A stretch of 64,000 nucleotides of DNA from Paraburkholderia phenazinium. Its GTDB lineage: Bacteria > Pseudomonadota > Gammaproteobacteria > Burkholderiales > Burkholderiaceae. Below are positions 1 to 8,483 of the stretch, piece after piece (position 1 is the first letter of the stretch; the number at the start of each line of letters is the position of its first letter). The position numbers were made by a program, and so were the translations under genes. The DNA lies in NCBI RefSeq assembly GCF_900142845.1, contig NZ_FSRU01000002.1, forward strand, positions 2,356,001 to 2,420,000, in the 5' to 3' direction. A model generated the notes under the pieces. That model was not told the DNA's origin, ran no database searches, and saw only the letters and a list, made by a program, of their open reading frames with translations.

Positions 1-1
1 G

Positions 2-394
2 CCCAGTACCCGCAGCATCGATTGGGCGAGCATCCTCGCCGCGCTGATCGCCGCCGTCGTCTATGTCGTGCTGATGGTGGCCGTCACCGGCGTCGATCCG
101 CTCGCGCTGTGGCCAACCTTGCTGATCGTCGCGCTGCTGACGGTGGTCAAGTGGGGGCTCAACCTGATCATCTGGTTGACCATCCTGATGGCGCTGCTGT
201 CGTGGCTCAATCCGCGCTCGCCGGCTATGCCGATTCTGTTTCAGCTCACTGCGCCGTTTCTGAATCCGCTGCGCCGCGTGGTGCCGAATCTCGGCGGCAT
301 CGACCTGTCGCCGATCCTGTTGTTCGTGATCGTCCAGGTGCTGTTGATGATCGTCACCCGGGCCGCCGTGCAACTGACGTACTTCGTCATCTGA
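2..394 (+). CDS. YggT family membrane protein (5' truncated)
   Basis: This is the last 130 residues of a YggT-family integral membrane protein; the start lies before the window. The frame is open from base 2. It shows a hydrophobic segment near the beginning (ILAALIAAVVYVVLMV), a second long hydrophobic block (WPTLLIVALLTVVKWG onward), and then the family pattern of a conserved loop, LTAPFLNPLRRVVPNLGGID, followed by SPILLFVIVQVLLMI. The family normally has two such half-repeats, so roughly a third of the protein is missing. YggT proteins are inner-membrane proteins of uncertain function, often beside proC and linked to osmotic tolerance or cell division in other bacteria. It ends 10 bp from the stop of the convergent Sel1 gene. 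Confidence 0.85.
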   Translation, partial: PSTRSIDWASILAALIAAVVYVVLMVAVTGVDPLALWPTLLIVALLTVVKWGLNLIIWLTILMALLSWLNPRSPAMPILFQLTAPFLNPLRRVVPNLGGIDLSPILLFVIVQVLLMIVTRAAVQLTYFVI

Positions 395-404
395 GTTGTC
401 GTCG

Positions 405-3400
405 TCATGACGCGGTCGCCGACACCGTCCCCGTCGAAACCGCCGCCGCAAGACTGCCCGGCACGGTCGCCAGCAGATGGTCCGCGAGGCGGCCCGCGCG
501 TTCGCGCTCGTCGGCGCTCAGACGCGCCGCCACCCGCGCTTCGACGATCCGCGTCGCCTGCGCGTACACACTGAACCCGGGCTCGGCGGCGAAGCTCGCC
601 TGTGCGCGTCTGAGCCAGGCATCGCCCAACGCCCGGTCCAGCGTCATGCCCTCGCCGGTCAGATAGCGAACGCCAAGTTCGTACTGCATCATCGCATCGC
701 CCAGCAGGGCCTGGTTCAAACACGACAGCGCGGCCCACTCGGCCTCGGCCCCCACGCCTGGCCGCACGGGGACGCTGTTGTTGCCGCTCGTGTCGCTCGC
801 GTGGCCCGTGCCGCCGGTGCCGCCCGACGACGATGCGTCGTCCATCAGCCAATGCGCCTCGCTCGCGCTCAAACCCTGCACGTCGCCCGTGGCCAGCGCG
901 CGCAGAGCCAACGCGATCTCCGACGTATCGGCTCCCTTCGCCGCAGCCTTGCGATGCCAGCTCAGCGCGACCCCATCGTCATGCGGCACGCCGGCGCCCA
1001 TTTCGTAGAGCCGCGCGATGTCGCTGGCGGCCCAGCTCTCGCCACCGGCCGCGGCTTTCTCGAACCACGCGCGGCTCGCCGTCGCATCCGCCGCGACGCC
1101 GCGTCCGGACAGATAGGCCGCGCCCACCATCTCCTTGCCTTCCGGACCGCCGTTTGCCGCACGGCTCGCCCATTCGAACGCCTCGCGCTCATCGCGCTCG
1201 CCACCGAGTCCGGTGAGCAGATGCCACGCGAGCGAACCCTGCGCCGAGACGTCGCCTTGCTCCGCGGCCTTGCGGAACCAGTACACGGCCGCGCCGTAGT
1301 CGACGGGAACACCGTTGCCCAGATCGTAGGCGTCGCCCAGCATGGACTCGTAGCGGGCTTCGCCATGGCTCGCGAGACGCCACATCCAGTAAGCGCGGGC
1401 ACTGGCGTCCACGCCCGCCAGATGTCGGTCCAACACCAGAATGCGCGTGGCCGGGAGATCGCCGTTGCGCGCGGCGGCGGAACACCAGCGCGTCGCCGTC
1501 GAGACGTCGCGCGGCACATCGACGCCATCCAGATACACCCCGCACAGGGCCGCTTGCGACACCGACTGGTTCGCTTGCGCGCCGCGCGTGAACCAGTCGA
1601 GCGCCACGCTGCGATCGGGCGTCACGCCCTGACCGTTCCAGTAGAGACGGCCCAACGCGAGGTAGGCCGGAGCGTAGTGCTGCGCGGCCGACTTCTGCAT
1701 CCACGCCACGCCGGCACTAACGTCTCCCGCCTGCTTGCGATCGACCAGATGACCGCCGAACAGAAGCTGCGCCTGTGGGTCGCCGGCTTGCGCCGCCGCG
1801 CCGAGATACTGCTCGCCGAGCGCGACATCGCGCGGCACGTTGACGCCGGTCAGATACTCCCAGCCGACGGCGCGCGCGGCATCGACGCTTCCCAAATCCG
1901 CCGCCTTGCGATACCAGGCGACGGCCTCACGTTTATCCGCCGCCACACCATCGCCTTTGAACAGCAGCGAGCCGACCATCACGCTCGCCTCGCGGTTACC
2001 GCGCTCGGCGCCGACGCGCGCGAGCCGGTAGGCGGCGGCGTAATCGCGCGGTGTGCCTGTGCCGCTGTACGCGAAAGAAGCAAGATTGAAATCGGCCACC
2101 GCCAGTCCCTGCGCGGCCGCTTTCTCGTACCAGGTTTTTGCTTCGACGAGGTTCTGCGGCTCGCCCTCGCCATGCTGCAGCATCGTGCCGAGATCGTTCT
2201 GCGCCTCGGCCACGCCGGCGTCCGCCGCCCCGCGCATCCAGCCGATCGCCGCCGCCGGATCCTTCGGACCGCCACGGCCGTTGCGATACTCGAACGCGAG
2301 ACCGAACTGCGCGTGCGGATCGCCTTCGAGCGCGGCCTTGCGATACCAGGCGCGGGCAGTCGCATCGTTGCGCGCCACGCCGATGCCGTTCGCGTACAGG
2401 TCGCCGAGCCGACGCTGCGCGTAGGTCACGTCACTGTGCGCGGCGCTCGACATCAGCGCGAAACCCCGTTTCGGGTCGCGCGGCAGTCCCGTGCCGCTCA
2501 GGTAGAGATCGCCCAGCAGGGCCTGCGCGTCGACGTGATGCTGGGCCGCCGCGGCGCTCACCCACGCGCTGCCCTTCGTCACGTCTTGCGCGACGCCGTT
2601 GCCTTGCAGCAAGGCGAGTCCGAGCATGAACTCGCCATCCGCGTCGCCGCCCACCGCGCTGCGCGTGAACCATACGACCGCGCCCGCGGCGTCGCGCGGC
2701 ACGCCCTGGCCATTCATCATCAGACGGCCGGCGTTGGCCGCGCCGTGCGGGTCGCCGTGCTCCGCGGCGCGTGCGAACAGGGCGTAGGCCGCGACGTTAT
2801 CGACCGGTGCGCCTTCGCCGCTGTAGTTCATCAAACCGAGGGTGTCTGCCGCAAAACCGTCGCTGCCGTCCGCCGCGAGCGCAAGCCAGCGACGCGCCGT
2901 CGCGTAGTCCTGCGGCACCCGCAGACCCTGCCGGTAGAGCGTGCCGAGCAACCGCCCTGCGACGCCGGAGCCGTCGCGCGCGGCGTCTTCAAGCAGCGCG
3001 AGGCCGCGCTCGGTGTCGGGCCGCGTAGCCACGCCGAACAGGATCATCTGCGCATAGAGCGCCCGTGCATCGAGACGGCCGGTGGCCGCTTCGGCAGCGC
3101 AGGTCGCCAGTAGTTGCGCCGGTTTGGCGAGCGGCGAAACGGCCCATGCGGCGTACGTGCTCGATAGTGCGCATGGGGTCGTGGGATCGCTGAACGCGGC
3201 GAGCGGCGCGCGCGTTGTGATCGACGGTGTGCCTGGGGTCTGGGATAGCAGCCATGTTGCGGGGCTGGCGGAGGCGGAGGTGCCAACGGTGCTGGCGGCC
3301 GGCATGGCGCCGGCGTCGAGCGCAGACAGCGCCGGCAGGGCGACCATGAGACAGACGTAAAGCCGGTGCAGAACGGGCCGGCGCAGCGCGAGGCCGCGCG

Positions 3401-3422
3401 AACGGCCGATAGTGTGATTCAT
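405..3422 (-). CDS. large Sel1-repeat (tetratricopeptide-like) exported protein
   Basis: This is a 1005-residue protein built almost entirely from Sel1-like repeats of about 36 residues, well over twenty of them. The recurring signature is A...WYRKAA..G...A...LG..Y..G.GV..D. I chose the ATG at 3422 because it opens with a basic stretch and a hydrophobic core ending in DAGA, a plausible signal peptide; a TTG 19 codons upstream also stays in frame. Sel1 repeats form an alpha-solenoid that binds other proteins, and exported members act in envelope signalling or host contact. No catalytic domain is visible. It is transcribed alone, convergent with yggT, and its partner cannot be read from context. 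The family call is firm; the function is unknown. Confidence 0.85.
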   Translation of the reverse strand: MNHTIGRSRGLALRRPVLHRLYVCLMVALPALSALDAGAMPAASTVGTSASASPATWLLSQTPGTPSITTRAPLAAFSDPTTPCALSSTYAAWAVSPLAKPAQLLATCAAEAATGRLDARALYAQMILFGVATRPDTERGLALLEDAARDGSGVAGRLLGTLYRQGLRVPQDYATARRWLALAADGSDGFAADTLGLMNYSGEGAPVDNVAAYALFARAAEHGDPHGAANAGRLMMNGQGVPRDAAGAVVWFTRSAVGGDADGEFMLGLALLQGNGVAQDVTKGSAWVSAAAAQHHVDAQALLGDLYLSGTGLPRDPKRGFALMSSAAHSDVTYAQRRLGDLYANGIGVARNDATARAWYRKAALEGDPHAQFGLAFEYRNGRGGPKDPAAAIGWMRGAADAGVAEAQNDLGTMLQHGEGEPQNLVEAKTWYEKAAAQGLAVADFNLASFAYSGTGTPRDYAAAYRLARVGAERGNREASVMVGSLLFKGDGVAADKREAVAWYRKAADLGSVDAARAVGWEYLTGVNVPRDVALGEQYLGAAAQAGDPQAQLLFGGHLVDRKQAGDVSAGVAWMQKSAAQHYAPAYLALGRLYWNGQGVTPDRSVALDWFTRGAQANQSVSQAALCGVYLDGVDVPRDVSTATRWCSAAARNGDLPATRILVLDRHLAGVDASARAYWMWRLASHGEARYESMLGDAYDLGNGVPVDYGAAVYWFRKAAEQGDVSAQGSLAWHLLTGLGGERDEREAFEWASRAANGGPEGKEMVGAAYLSGRGVAADATASRAWFEKAAAGGESWAASDIARLYEMGAGVPHDDGVALSWHRKAAAKGADTSEIALALRALATGDVQGLSASEAHWLMDDASSSGGTGGTGHASDTSGNNSVPVRPGVGAEAEWAALSCLNQALLGDAMMQYELGVRYLTGEGMTLDRALGDAWLRRAQASFAAEPGFSVYAQATRIVEARVAARLSADERERAGRLADHLLATVPGSLAAAVSTGTVSATAS

Positions 3423-3616
3423 TCGATCTCGTGGGAGGGGTCCCGTCCAAACGGCAACCGGCACACGATTCAGTGCCAACCCAAGGGTATCGGCACGCCG
3501 CGAAAAAACTTGATGGCTTGCAACGGCAGGTAAGGACGCTGCGCGAGATGCAGCGCGCAGCGGCTTGCACCACCGCCTTTATATAACGACGGCGACGCGA
3601 TCAGGTCACGCCTCGC

Positions 3617-4489
3617 TTATTGCGGCGACACCTGACCATAGGCGACAGCGCTGTTGCTCGACGTGTGCAGCGAGTAGAGGATCGTGCGCTGGTACAGCGA
3701 GCTGGACTGGATCGGCAGGAACACAATCGCTGCGCTCCCCGAAAGCGTCACGTTCGGCGTTTGGCATGACGTATTCGTGCCGGTGGTGACGTTCAGCGTG
3801 TAGAGATTCTGGTTGGACCCGGCAGTAGCCAACAGCATCGTGCCGGAGACCGGGCAGTTGCTCAGCGTGCCGGAAACCGCGCCGCTGCTGCTGATCGTGA
3901 TGGACGAATTGGTTTCCGCCCACGTACCCGCCACCATGGCTTGGGTCACCGCAAGCGCATTCGCCGGATCGTAGGTCCAGCCGATGTTCACCGTATTGCT
4001 GCCTTCGACGTAGCTGCCGTTGAACGCCTGATTGCCCGTGAAAGTCCCCGAGCCCGACGTTGCCGCCGTGTAGATATTCAGGTTGAACAGGCCGCCCGAC
4101 GTCAATGTCCAGGCCGAGCTGCCCGGCGTGATGACACCGAAGAACTCCTGCATGACGGTCGTACCCAGCACGCTCAGGTACGACAGATTGTTTTGCGGAT
4201 CGACGAAGGCCGTGGTCTTGTTGACGCTGGACGTGACCGACCAGATCCCTTCCACGCGGTTGCCGGTTGCCGCGGTCGAGCCGGCTTGCGGGCTGCTCAG
4301 ACTCGGCAGTTGCTCGCCGGTCACGGTCGGTGTGGAAGCCGGCGAGTTCGCTGCCGGTGCGCTCGCCGTCGACGGTGACGACGCGCTGGTGGCGGCAGTC
4401 GGCGACGCATTGGAACCCCCGCCCCCGCCGCAAGCCGCCAGAACCAGCGATGCAAGCAGGGATAACGTCAGTGTTGCTTTGTTTTTCAT
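3617..4489 (-). CDS. putative lipoprotein, function unknown
   Basis: This 290-residue protein starts at the ATG at 4489. A short basic N-terminus and hydrophobic core lead to a lipobox LAAC, followed by a Gly5 linker and a Ser/Ala/Thr/Pro-rich spacer to about residue 65. This is typical of outer-membrane lipoproteins in Burkholderiaceae. The remainder is rich in Ser, Thr, Asn and Gly with alternating beta-type patterning, and I recognise no enzymatic motif in it. An in-frame start 12 codons upstream is unlikely because it would bury the signal peptide. It is a single-gene unit. The lipid anchor is well supported by sequence; the function is not known. Confidence 0.7.
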   Translation of the reverse strand: MKNKATLTLSLLASLVLAACGGGGGSNASPTAATSASSPSTASAPAANSPASTPTVTGEQLPSLSSPQAGSTAATGNRVEGIWSVTSSVNKTTAFVDPQNNLSYLSVLGTTVMQEFFGVITPGSSAWTLTSGGLFNLNIYTAATSGSGTFTGNQAFNGSYVEGSNTVNIGWTYDPANALAVTQAMVAGTWAETNSSITISSSGAVSGTLSNCPVSGTMLLATAGSNQNLYTLNVTTGTNTSCQTPNVTLSGSAAIVFLPIQSSSLYQRTILYSLHTSSNSAVAYGQVSPQ

Positions 4490-5200
4490 ATCTGTTTGTT
4501 TTATTGGGCCGGTGCGGCCTCTCAAGTCCGCGATCGCATGCCGTTAGTTAGATTGACCTCGATGGTTTGCTGCCAGCACGTATTCGGTGAATTACTCCAG
4601 GTATCCGCTTGACAGATGCACATCTATGCGGATTGGTGTAATAAATTGAAATGGTGCTATGGAGGTATACGGCTGGATTTCTTCTGGCTTTAATATTCTT
4701 GTGTGCGAAATCTTTGAGATTTGTGGTGAGGCGTTGTTATTGTGGGGTTTGGCTTGAATGCATAAATTAAGCTGTAACGCAAGGTGTGGCGTGCTTTGGC
4801 GAGGAATGCGCTTCTCGTCGCACACGTATGCGCTTTAGATAATTTTTTGATTTATCTTCTATCACGCGCCATCAAGGTATTAACGGACGAACGAGATCGT
4901 TCAATGCAATGGATAGTTAGTTGCATTGGCGGTGTATTCGTATCGGTTATAAGAGCGAGATCTGAACACGATTCGTAGTCGTTGAATTGCTAGTTAATTC
5001 AGGGAGTTATAGAAAACGAATCGCACCGGGGCCGCTAACGGCGGCCGGCCCGCAAGCTGCTGTTGACAACACCTGCGCGTTTCCGCACCACAGCGTCTAC
5101 GAGACGCCAGCGAACCAACCGCTTCGGCCCCACGTTACACCCCGCCTACCCAGGCCCGATTTGCCTAAACGACCCAAACCCGCGTAAAATAGCGCGCTCT
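4490..5200. other. AT-richer intergenic region, no gene recognised
   Basis: About 0.7 kb lies between the lipoprotein gene and tRNA-Gly. Its central part (roughly 4560-5010) is visibly richer in A and T than the rest of the window. The open frames here (for example 4592-4825 on the minus strand and 4784-4978 on the plus strand) have no recognisable family and no good ribosome-binding site. It presumably holds the lipoprotein promoter. The base composition and the adjoining tRNA would fit a remnant of acquired DNA, but I see no integrase, transposase or direct repeat. Confidence 0.5.
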
Positions 5201-5274
5201 GCGGGCGTCGTATAATGGTAATACCCTAGCTTCCCAAGCTAGAGCCGTGGGTTCGATTCCCATCGCCCGCTCCA
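5201..5274 (+). tRNA. tRNA-Gly (anticodon CCC)
   Basis: This is a complete 74-nt cloverleaf. The acceptor stem GCGGGCG pairs with CGCCCGC, followed by TCCA with encoded CCA. The D arm is TCGTATAATGGTA, the anticodon stem CTAGC/GCTAG has loop TTCCCAA giving anticodon CCC, and the T arm carries GGTTCGATTCC. It is closely similar to the glycine CCC isoacceptor of other proteobacteria. Confidence 0.95.
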
Positions 5275-5309
5275 CATTCAGCTGACCGTCAGCGGAATTC
5301 CAGCACGAG

Positions 5310-5335
5310 AGCCGCCTCCACGAAGGCGGCTTTTT
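5310..5335 (+). terminator. intrinsic terminator after tRNA-Gly
   Basis: An 8-bp perfect stem AGCCGCCT/AGGCGGCT with a 6-nt loop is followed immediately by a T run, 36 bp after the tRNA. This is a standard Rho-independent terminator. Confidence 0.8.
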
Positions 5336-5442
5336 CGTACTGAGGGCGGTAATGTAGGGCATCGCTGCTGTCGCGCCTTCCGGTGCACGCTGCGCCGCTC
5401 CTGCCGCCCTCACTCTTGCCGCTACCTTTGTAGCCATCGAAG

Positions 5443-6237
5443 ATGATCCACGATCCGAACCAAGCCGGCCAGCCAGGCGAGCCCTCCCACACCGCCGAAG
5501 ACAGCAACGAAGCCAACGCGGCCAACGCAACAAGCGAGTCGACCGATCCGAAAGAAGCCCTGCGTTTGCGCCGCATCCGCAGCTTCGTCACGCGCGCCGG
5601 GCGTGTCTCGACCGGCCAGCGTCGTGCGATGGACGAGTTCGGTCCGCGCTTCGTGCTGCCCTACACGCCGCAGCAGCCCGACTGGGACACGTTGTTCGGC
5701 CGACAGGCGCCGCGCGTGCTGGAAATCGGCTTCGGCATGGGTGCGACGACGGCTGAAATCGCCGCGCATCGCCCGGGCGACGATTTCCTCGGCGTCGAAG
5801 TCCACGAGCCGGGCGTCGGCGCTTTGCTCAAGCTGATGGGCGAGCAGTCACTGTCGAACATCCGCATCATCCAGCACGACGCGGTTGAAGTGCTCGAGCA
5901 GATGATCGCGCCGGACAGCCTCGACGGCGTGCACATCTTTTTCCCCGATCCGTGGCACAAGGCGCGGCATCACAAGCGCCGTCTGATTCAGCCGAAGTTC
6001 GTCGCGCTGCTGGTATCGCGCCTAAAGCCGGGCGCGTATCTTCACTGCGCGACGGACTGGCAGAACTACGCCGAACAGATGCTCGAAGTGCTGGGCGCGG
6101 ACCCCGCACTCGAAAACACCGCCGACGGCTATGCGCCCCGCCCGGAGTACCGTCCGGTGACGAAATTCGAGCGCCGCGGCCTGCGGCTCGGCCACGGTGT
6201 CTGGGATCTGGTCTTCAAGCGGCGCAACGGCAGTTAA
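5443..6237 (+). CDS. trmB: tRNA (guanine-N7-)-methyltransferase TrmB
   Basis: This 264-residue enzyme transfers a methyl group from S-adenosylmethionine to N7 of G46 in the variable loop of tRNAs. The Rossmann glycine loop [12 protein letters not shown] sits near residue 90. The family hallmark [15 protein letters not shown] follows near residues 165-180, and the C-terminal [12 protein letters not shown] segment matches the tRNA-binding end. The N-terminal 40 residues (acidic, Ala/Asn/Ser-rich) are extra relative to shorter homologues, so an internal start cannot be excluded; the chosen ATG has only a weak Shine-Dalgarno. It is a single gene followed by a strong terminator. Confidence 0.95.
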   Translation: MIHDPNQAGQPGEPSHTAEDSNEANAANATSESTDPKEALRLRRIRSFVTRAGRVSTGQRRAMDEFGPRFVLPYTPQQPDWDTLFGRQAPRVLEIGFGMGATTAEIAAHRPGDDFLGVEVHEPGVGALLKLMGEQSLSNIRIIQHDAVEVLEQMIAPDSLDGVHIFFPDPWHKARHHKRRLIQPKFVALLVSRLKPGAYLHCATDWQNYAEQMLEVLGADPALENTADGYAPRPEYRPVTKFERRGLRLGHGVWDLVFKRRNGS

Positions 6238-6264
6238 GCACTCGCGCGTTGACCATCAACGTCA

Positions 6265-6292
6265 AAAGGTCCGCACTCACGCGGACCTTTTT
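6265..6292 (+). terminator. intrinsic terminator after trmB
   Basis: A ten-base-pair perfect stem (AAAGGTCCGC / GCGGACCTTT) with a 6-nt loop runs into a T tract, 28 bp after the trmB stop. It lies between the convergent trmB and uppP genes. Confidence 0.85.
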
Positions 6293-6325
6293 GTTTCCGG
6301 CTCAAGGGGTTCAGGAACGAGCGCG

Positions 6326-7162
6326 TTACTCCGACCAGTCCAGCGCGTCGCTATATCCCAGCAGCAGGATCAGCAAGCCGAAGGCGATCCGATACCACGC
6401 GAACACCGTGAAGTCATGCGCCGCGATGTAGCGCAGCAACCAGCGCACGCAAGCGAACGCACTGACGAACGCGGCGACGAAACCCAGCGTGAACAGCCCC
6501 AGCGCATCCGCTGATAGCAGACGCCAGCCGCGAAACAGTTCGAAGGCCGTCGCGCCGAAAATAATCGGCATGGCGAGGAAAAAGGAAAACTCGGTGGCCA
6601 CGCGCCGCTCGAGGCCGAACAGCATGCCGCCGATGATGGTCGAACCGGAGCGCGACATGCCCGGAATCAGCGCGAAGCACTGCGCCAGACCCACCTTCAA
6701 CGCATCGAGCGGGCTCAGGGCATCCACCGACTGCACGCGCGGCGGCACAACACCGCGAGCGCGCTGCCGCGCCTCCGCCCACAGGATCGCGAGACCGCCC
6801 ACCACCAGCGCATAGGCAACCGGCAGCGGCGAAAACAGTTCGGCCTTGATGGCCTTTTCGAACAGCAGACCGAGGACGACCGCTGGAATCGTCGCGATCG
6901 CCACATTGAGCGCAAAACGCCGTGCATCGGGCCGCGAAGGCAAACCGGTAAGGACGCTGCCGATCCGCCGGCGATACTCCCAGCACACGGCCAGAATCGC
7001 GCCGAGCTGGATGACCACATCGAAGGTCTTGGCGTGATCGCCGGTGAAGTCGATCAGACTGCCCGCGACGATCAAATGGCCCGTACTCGATACCGGCAAA
7101 AATTCCGTCAGGCCTTCGACGACCCCGAGTATCAGCGCCTTGCCAGCCAGTAACCAGTCCAT
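6326..7162 (-). CDS. uppP: undecaprenyl-diphosphatase UppP (BacA)
   Basis: This 278-residue polytopic membrane phosphatase dephosphorylates undecaprenyl pyrophosphate to regenerate the lipid carrier for peptidoglycan and O-antigen synthesis; its loss or excess alters bacitracin sensitivity. Both signature loops are visible: [14 protein letters not shown] near residues 16-30 with the catalytic Glu pair region, and [10 protein letters not shown] near residue 170 with the active-site Arg. Seven to eight hydrophobic segments and the length match the BacA family. The start has a GAGGGGG ribosome-binding site. It is convergent with trmB. Confidence 0.95.
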   Translation of the reverse strand: MDWLLAGKALILGVVEGLTEFLPVSSTGHLIVAGSLIDFTGDHAKTFDVVIQLGAILAVCWEYRRRIGSVLTGLPSRPDARRFALNVAIATIPAVVLGLLFEKAIKAELFSPLPVAYALVVGGLAILWAEARQRARGVVPPRVQSVDALSPLDALKVGLAQCFALIPGMSRSGSTIIGGMLFGLERRVATEFSFFLAMPIIFGATAFELFRGWRLLSADALGLFTLGFVAAFVSAFACVRWLLRYIAAHDFTVFAWYRIAFGLLILLLGYSDALDWSE

Positions 7163-7241
7163 CCATCCCCCTCATCGCCCACGGTTGTCGAATCAGGGCT
7201 GGTCCCGCCTGCAACGCGCGGCCCTGGCGGCCGCGCGCGCG

Positions 7242-7826
7242 TCATTTCTCGACGATCTGCACGCGTATGCCGTTTGTAAGGATGGTGATTGTACCGGGTT
7301 CGTAGTTCACGCCCGCAAATTGCAACTGTTCGGGCTTGAAAGTGTAGATGGGATAGTTGGTCAGCAACTGCGTGGCGAGCAGCGCCGCGGCGGCGTTGAT
7401 CTGCTGCGTGTAGGCCTGGGCGCCGCCGCTGACATTGACGCTGTCGACGTTCGGTGACTTCAGCACCACGGACTTGCTCGCCTCGTCATAGGCGAGTTCG
7501 CTCGACAACGTGAACACGCCATCCACCGGCTGGCGCAGGAAGGGGCTCGCGAGATGCGCATCGAGCCGCACCGAAACGCGGTTGGTATCCGGCAGGAAGC
7601 CGACGACGGGGTTGGTCAGCGCAACGTCGAAGACCTGCGAAATCGTGCGCTGATACGGGAATTTGCGTTGCACGGCCTCCTGCACCTGCTGCTGCGAGAA
7701 CGTGTAATGCGACGGGATGAACGGAAAGGTCGACGCCGCGCAAGCCGCCAGCGACAGCGTGATGGCCGCGGCCGCACTGGCCGCGAGCAGGAATCGGCGC
7801 CGGGTCGGCGCAACGGGTTGAGTCAT
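7242..7826 (-). CDS. DUF1439 (YceB-like) lipoprotein
   Basis: This 194-residue lipoprotein starts at 7826, where AGGAG lies 7 nt before the ATG. The N-terminus has an RRRF motif, a hydrophobic core and a lipobox LAAC near residue 28. The mature part has the DUF1439 pattern also seen in E. coli YceB: KFPYQRTI, then a series of alternating beta strands, and a C-terminal hydrophobic-strand region. YceB-like proteins are periplasm-facing lipoproteins of unknown role with a lipid-binding-type fold. It lies about 80 bp from uppP on the same strand and could be cotranscribed with it. Confidence 0.8.
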   Translation of the reverse strand: MTQPVAPTRRRFLLAASAAAAITLSLAACAASTFPFIPSHYTFSQQQVQEAVQRKFPYQRTISQVFDVALTNPVVGFLPDTNRVSVRLDAHLASPFLRQPVDGVFTLSSELAYDEASKSVVLKSPNVDSVNVSGGAQAYTQQINAAAALLATQLLTNYPIYTFKPEQLQFAGVNYEPGTITILTNGIRVQIVEK

Positions 7827-7925
7827 GCACATTCTCCTGTTGAAGCAGCCCCGTTGCGGGGATCGAACCATGGTTGTCAGTGAACGCGGCAGCAGGGTAA
7901 GCGGCACATGAGAAGCAGGGCTGAC

Positions 7926-8237
7926 TCAGCCGTGCAGCAGGCCGTGCGCGGCGGGCTGCGTCAGCGTTTCGAGTCGGGTGAGCCAGGCGAGCGCCTCGGT
8001 GCGCGTCGTGCCGCACATCTCGGCCTGCGGCTGCAGGCCGGAGCAGCACGCCGGTCGCTCGGGCCGGCCGAAGATGGCGCAGCGCAGGTCGTCGCCGAGC
8101 TGCACGCAGCGCACCCCCGCCGGCTTGCCGTGTGGCATACCCGGAATCGGACTCGAGATTGACGGCGCGATACAGCACGCCCCGCAATCCGGACGGCACG
8201 CATGACCCACCACGTTAAACGGAGATTCGACAGTCAC
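7926..8237 (-). CDS. YkgJ family cysteine cluster protein
   Basis: This 103-residue protein carries the zinc- or iron-chelate cysteine cluster of the YkgJ (CxxCxxCC) family: CRPDCGACC near residue 14, a conserved [19 protein letters not shown] segment, then C...GRPERPACC and MCG. Function is unknown. I chose the GTG at 8237 because AGGAAG lies 6 nt upstream and homologues begin about here; an upstream ATG at 8303 would add 22 residues unlike the family. It lies about 100 bp before the lipoprotein gene on the same strand. Confidence 0.8.
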   Translation of the reverse strand: MTVESPFNVVGHACRPDCGACCIAPSISSPIPGMPHGKPAGVRCVQLGDDLRCAIFGRPERPACCSGLQPQAEMCGTTRTEALAWLTRLETLTQPAAHGLLHG

Positions 8238-8483
8238 CACACTCTTCCTGAAACTTCCTGAAACGCATCGACACTCGCTGGCCGTAACCATGCGGCACGC
8301 CAACCCTGCATTGTGCCACTGCGCCGCGTGCGACCTTTTTACACAATGCGGAGCATGACTGCTCCCGTAAACTTGGACACATACGAAAGGCCACGCTCAA
8401 GAGGCGCCTGTCCCGTTCCATCCGGTCTAGCCGACCCGCAGGTCTCTGTCGCACTCCCCGGCGTGGCGCCCACCGAGCCGCCC

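Noticed and set aside
477..3113. 878-residue open frame on the plus strand opposite the Sel1 gene
   Set aside because: It mirrors the repeat gene codon for codon in an antisense frame, is Arg/His-rich without any domain, and is explained by high GC at third positions of the true gene.
4592..4825. 77-residue minus-strand frame in the AT-rich gap
   Set aside because: No ribosome-binding site, no recognisable family, and stop codons are by chance fewer in this short stretch. I kept the region as intergenic.
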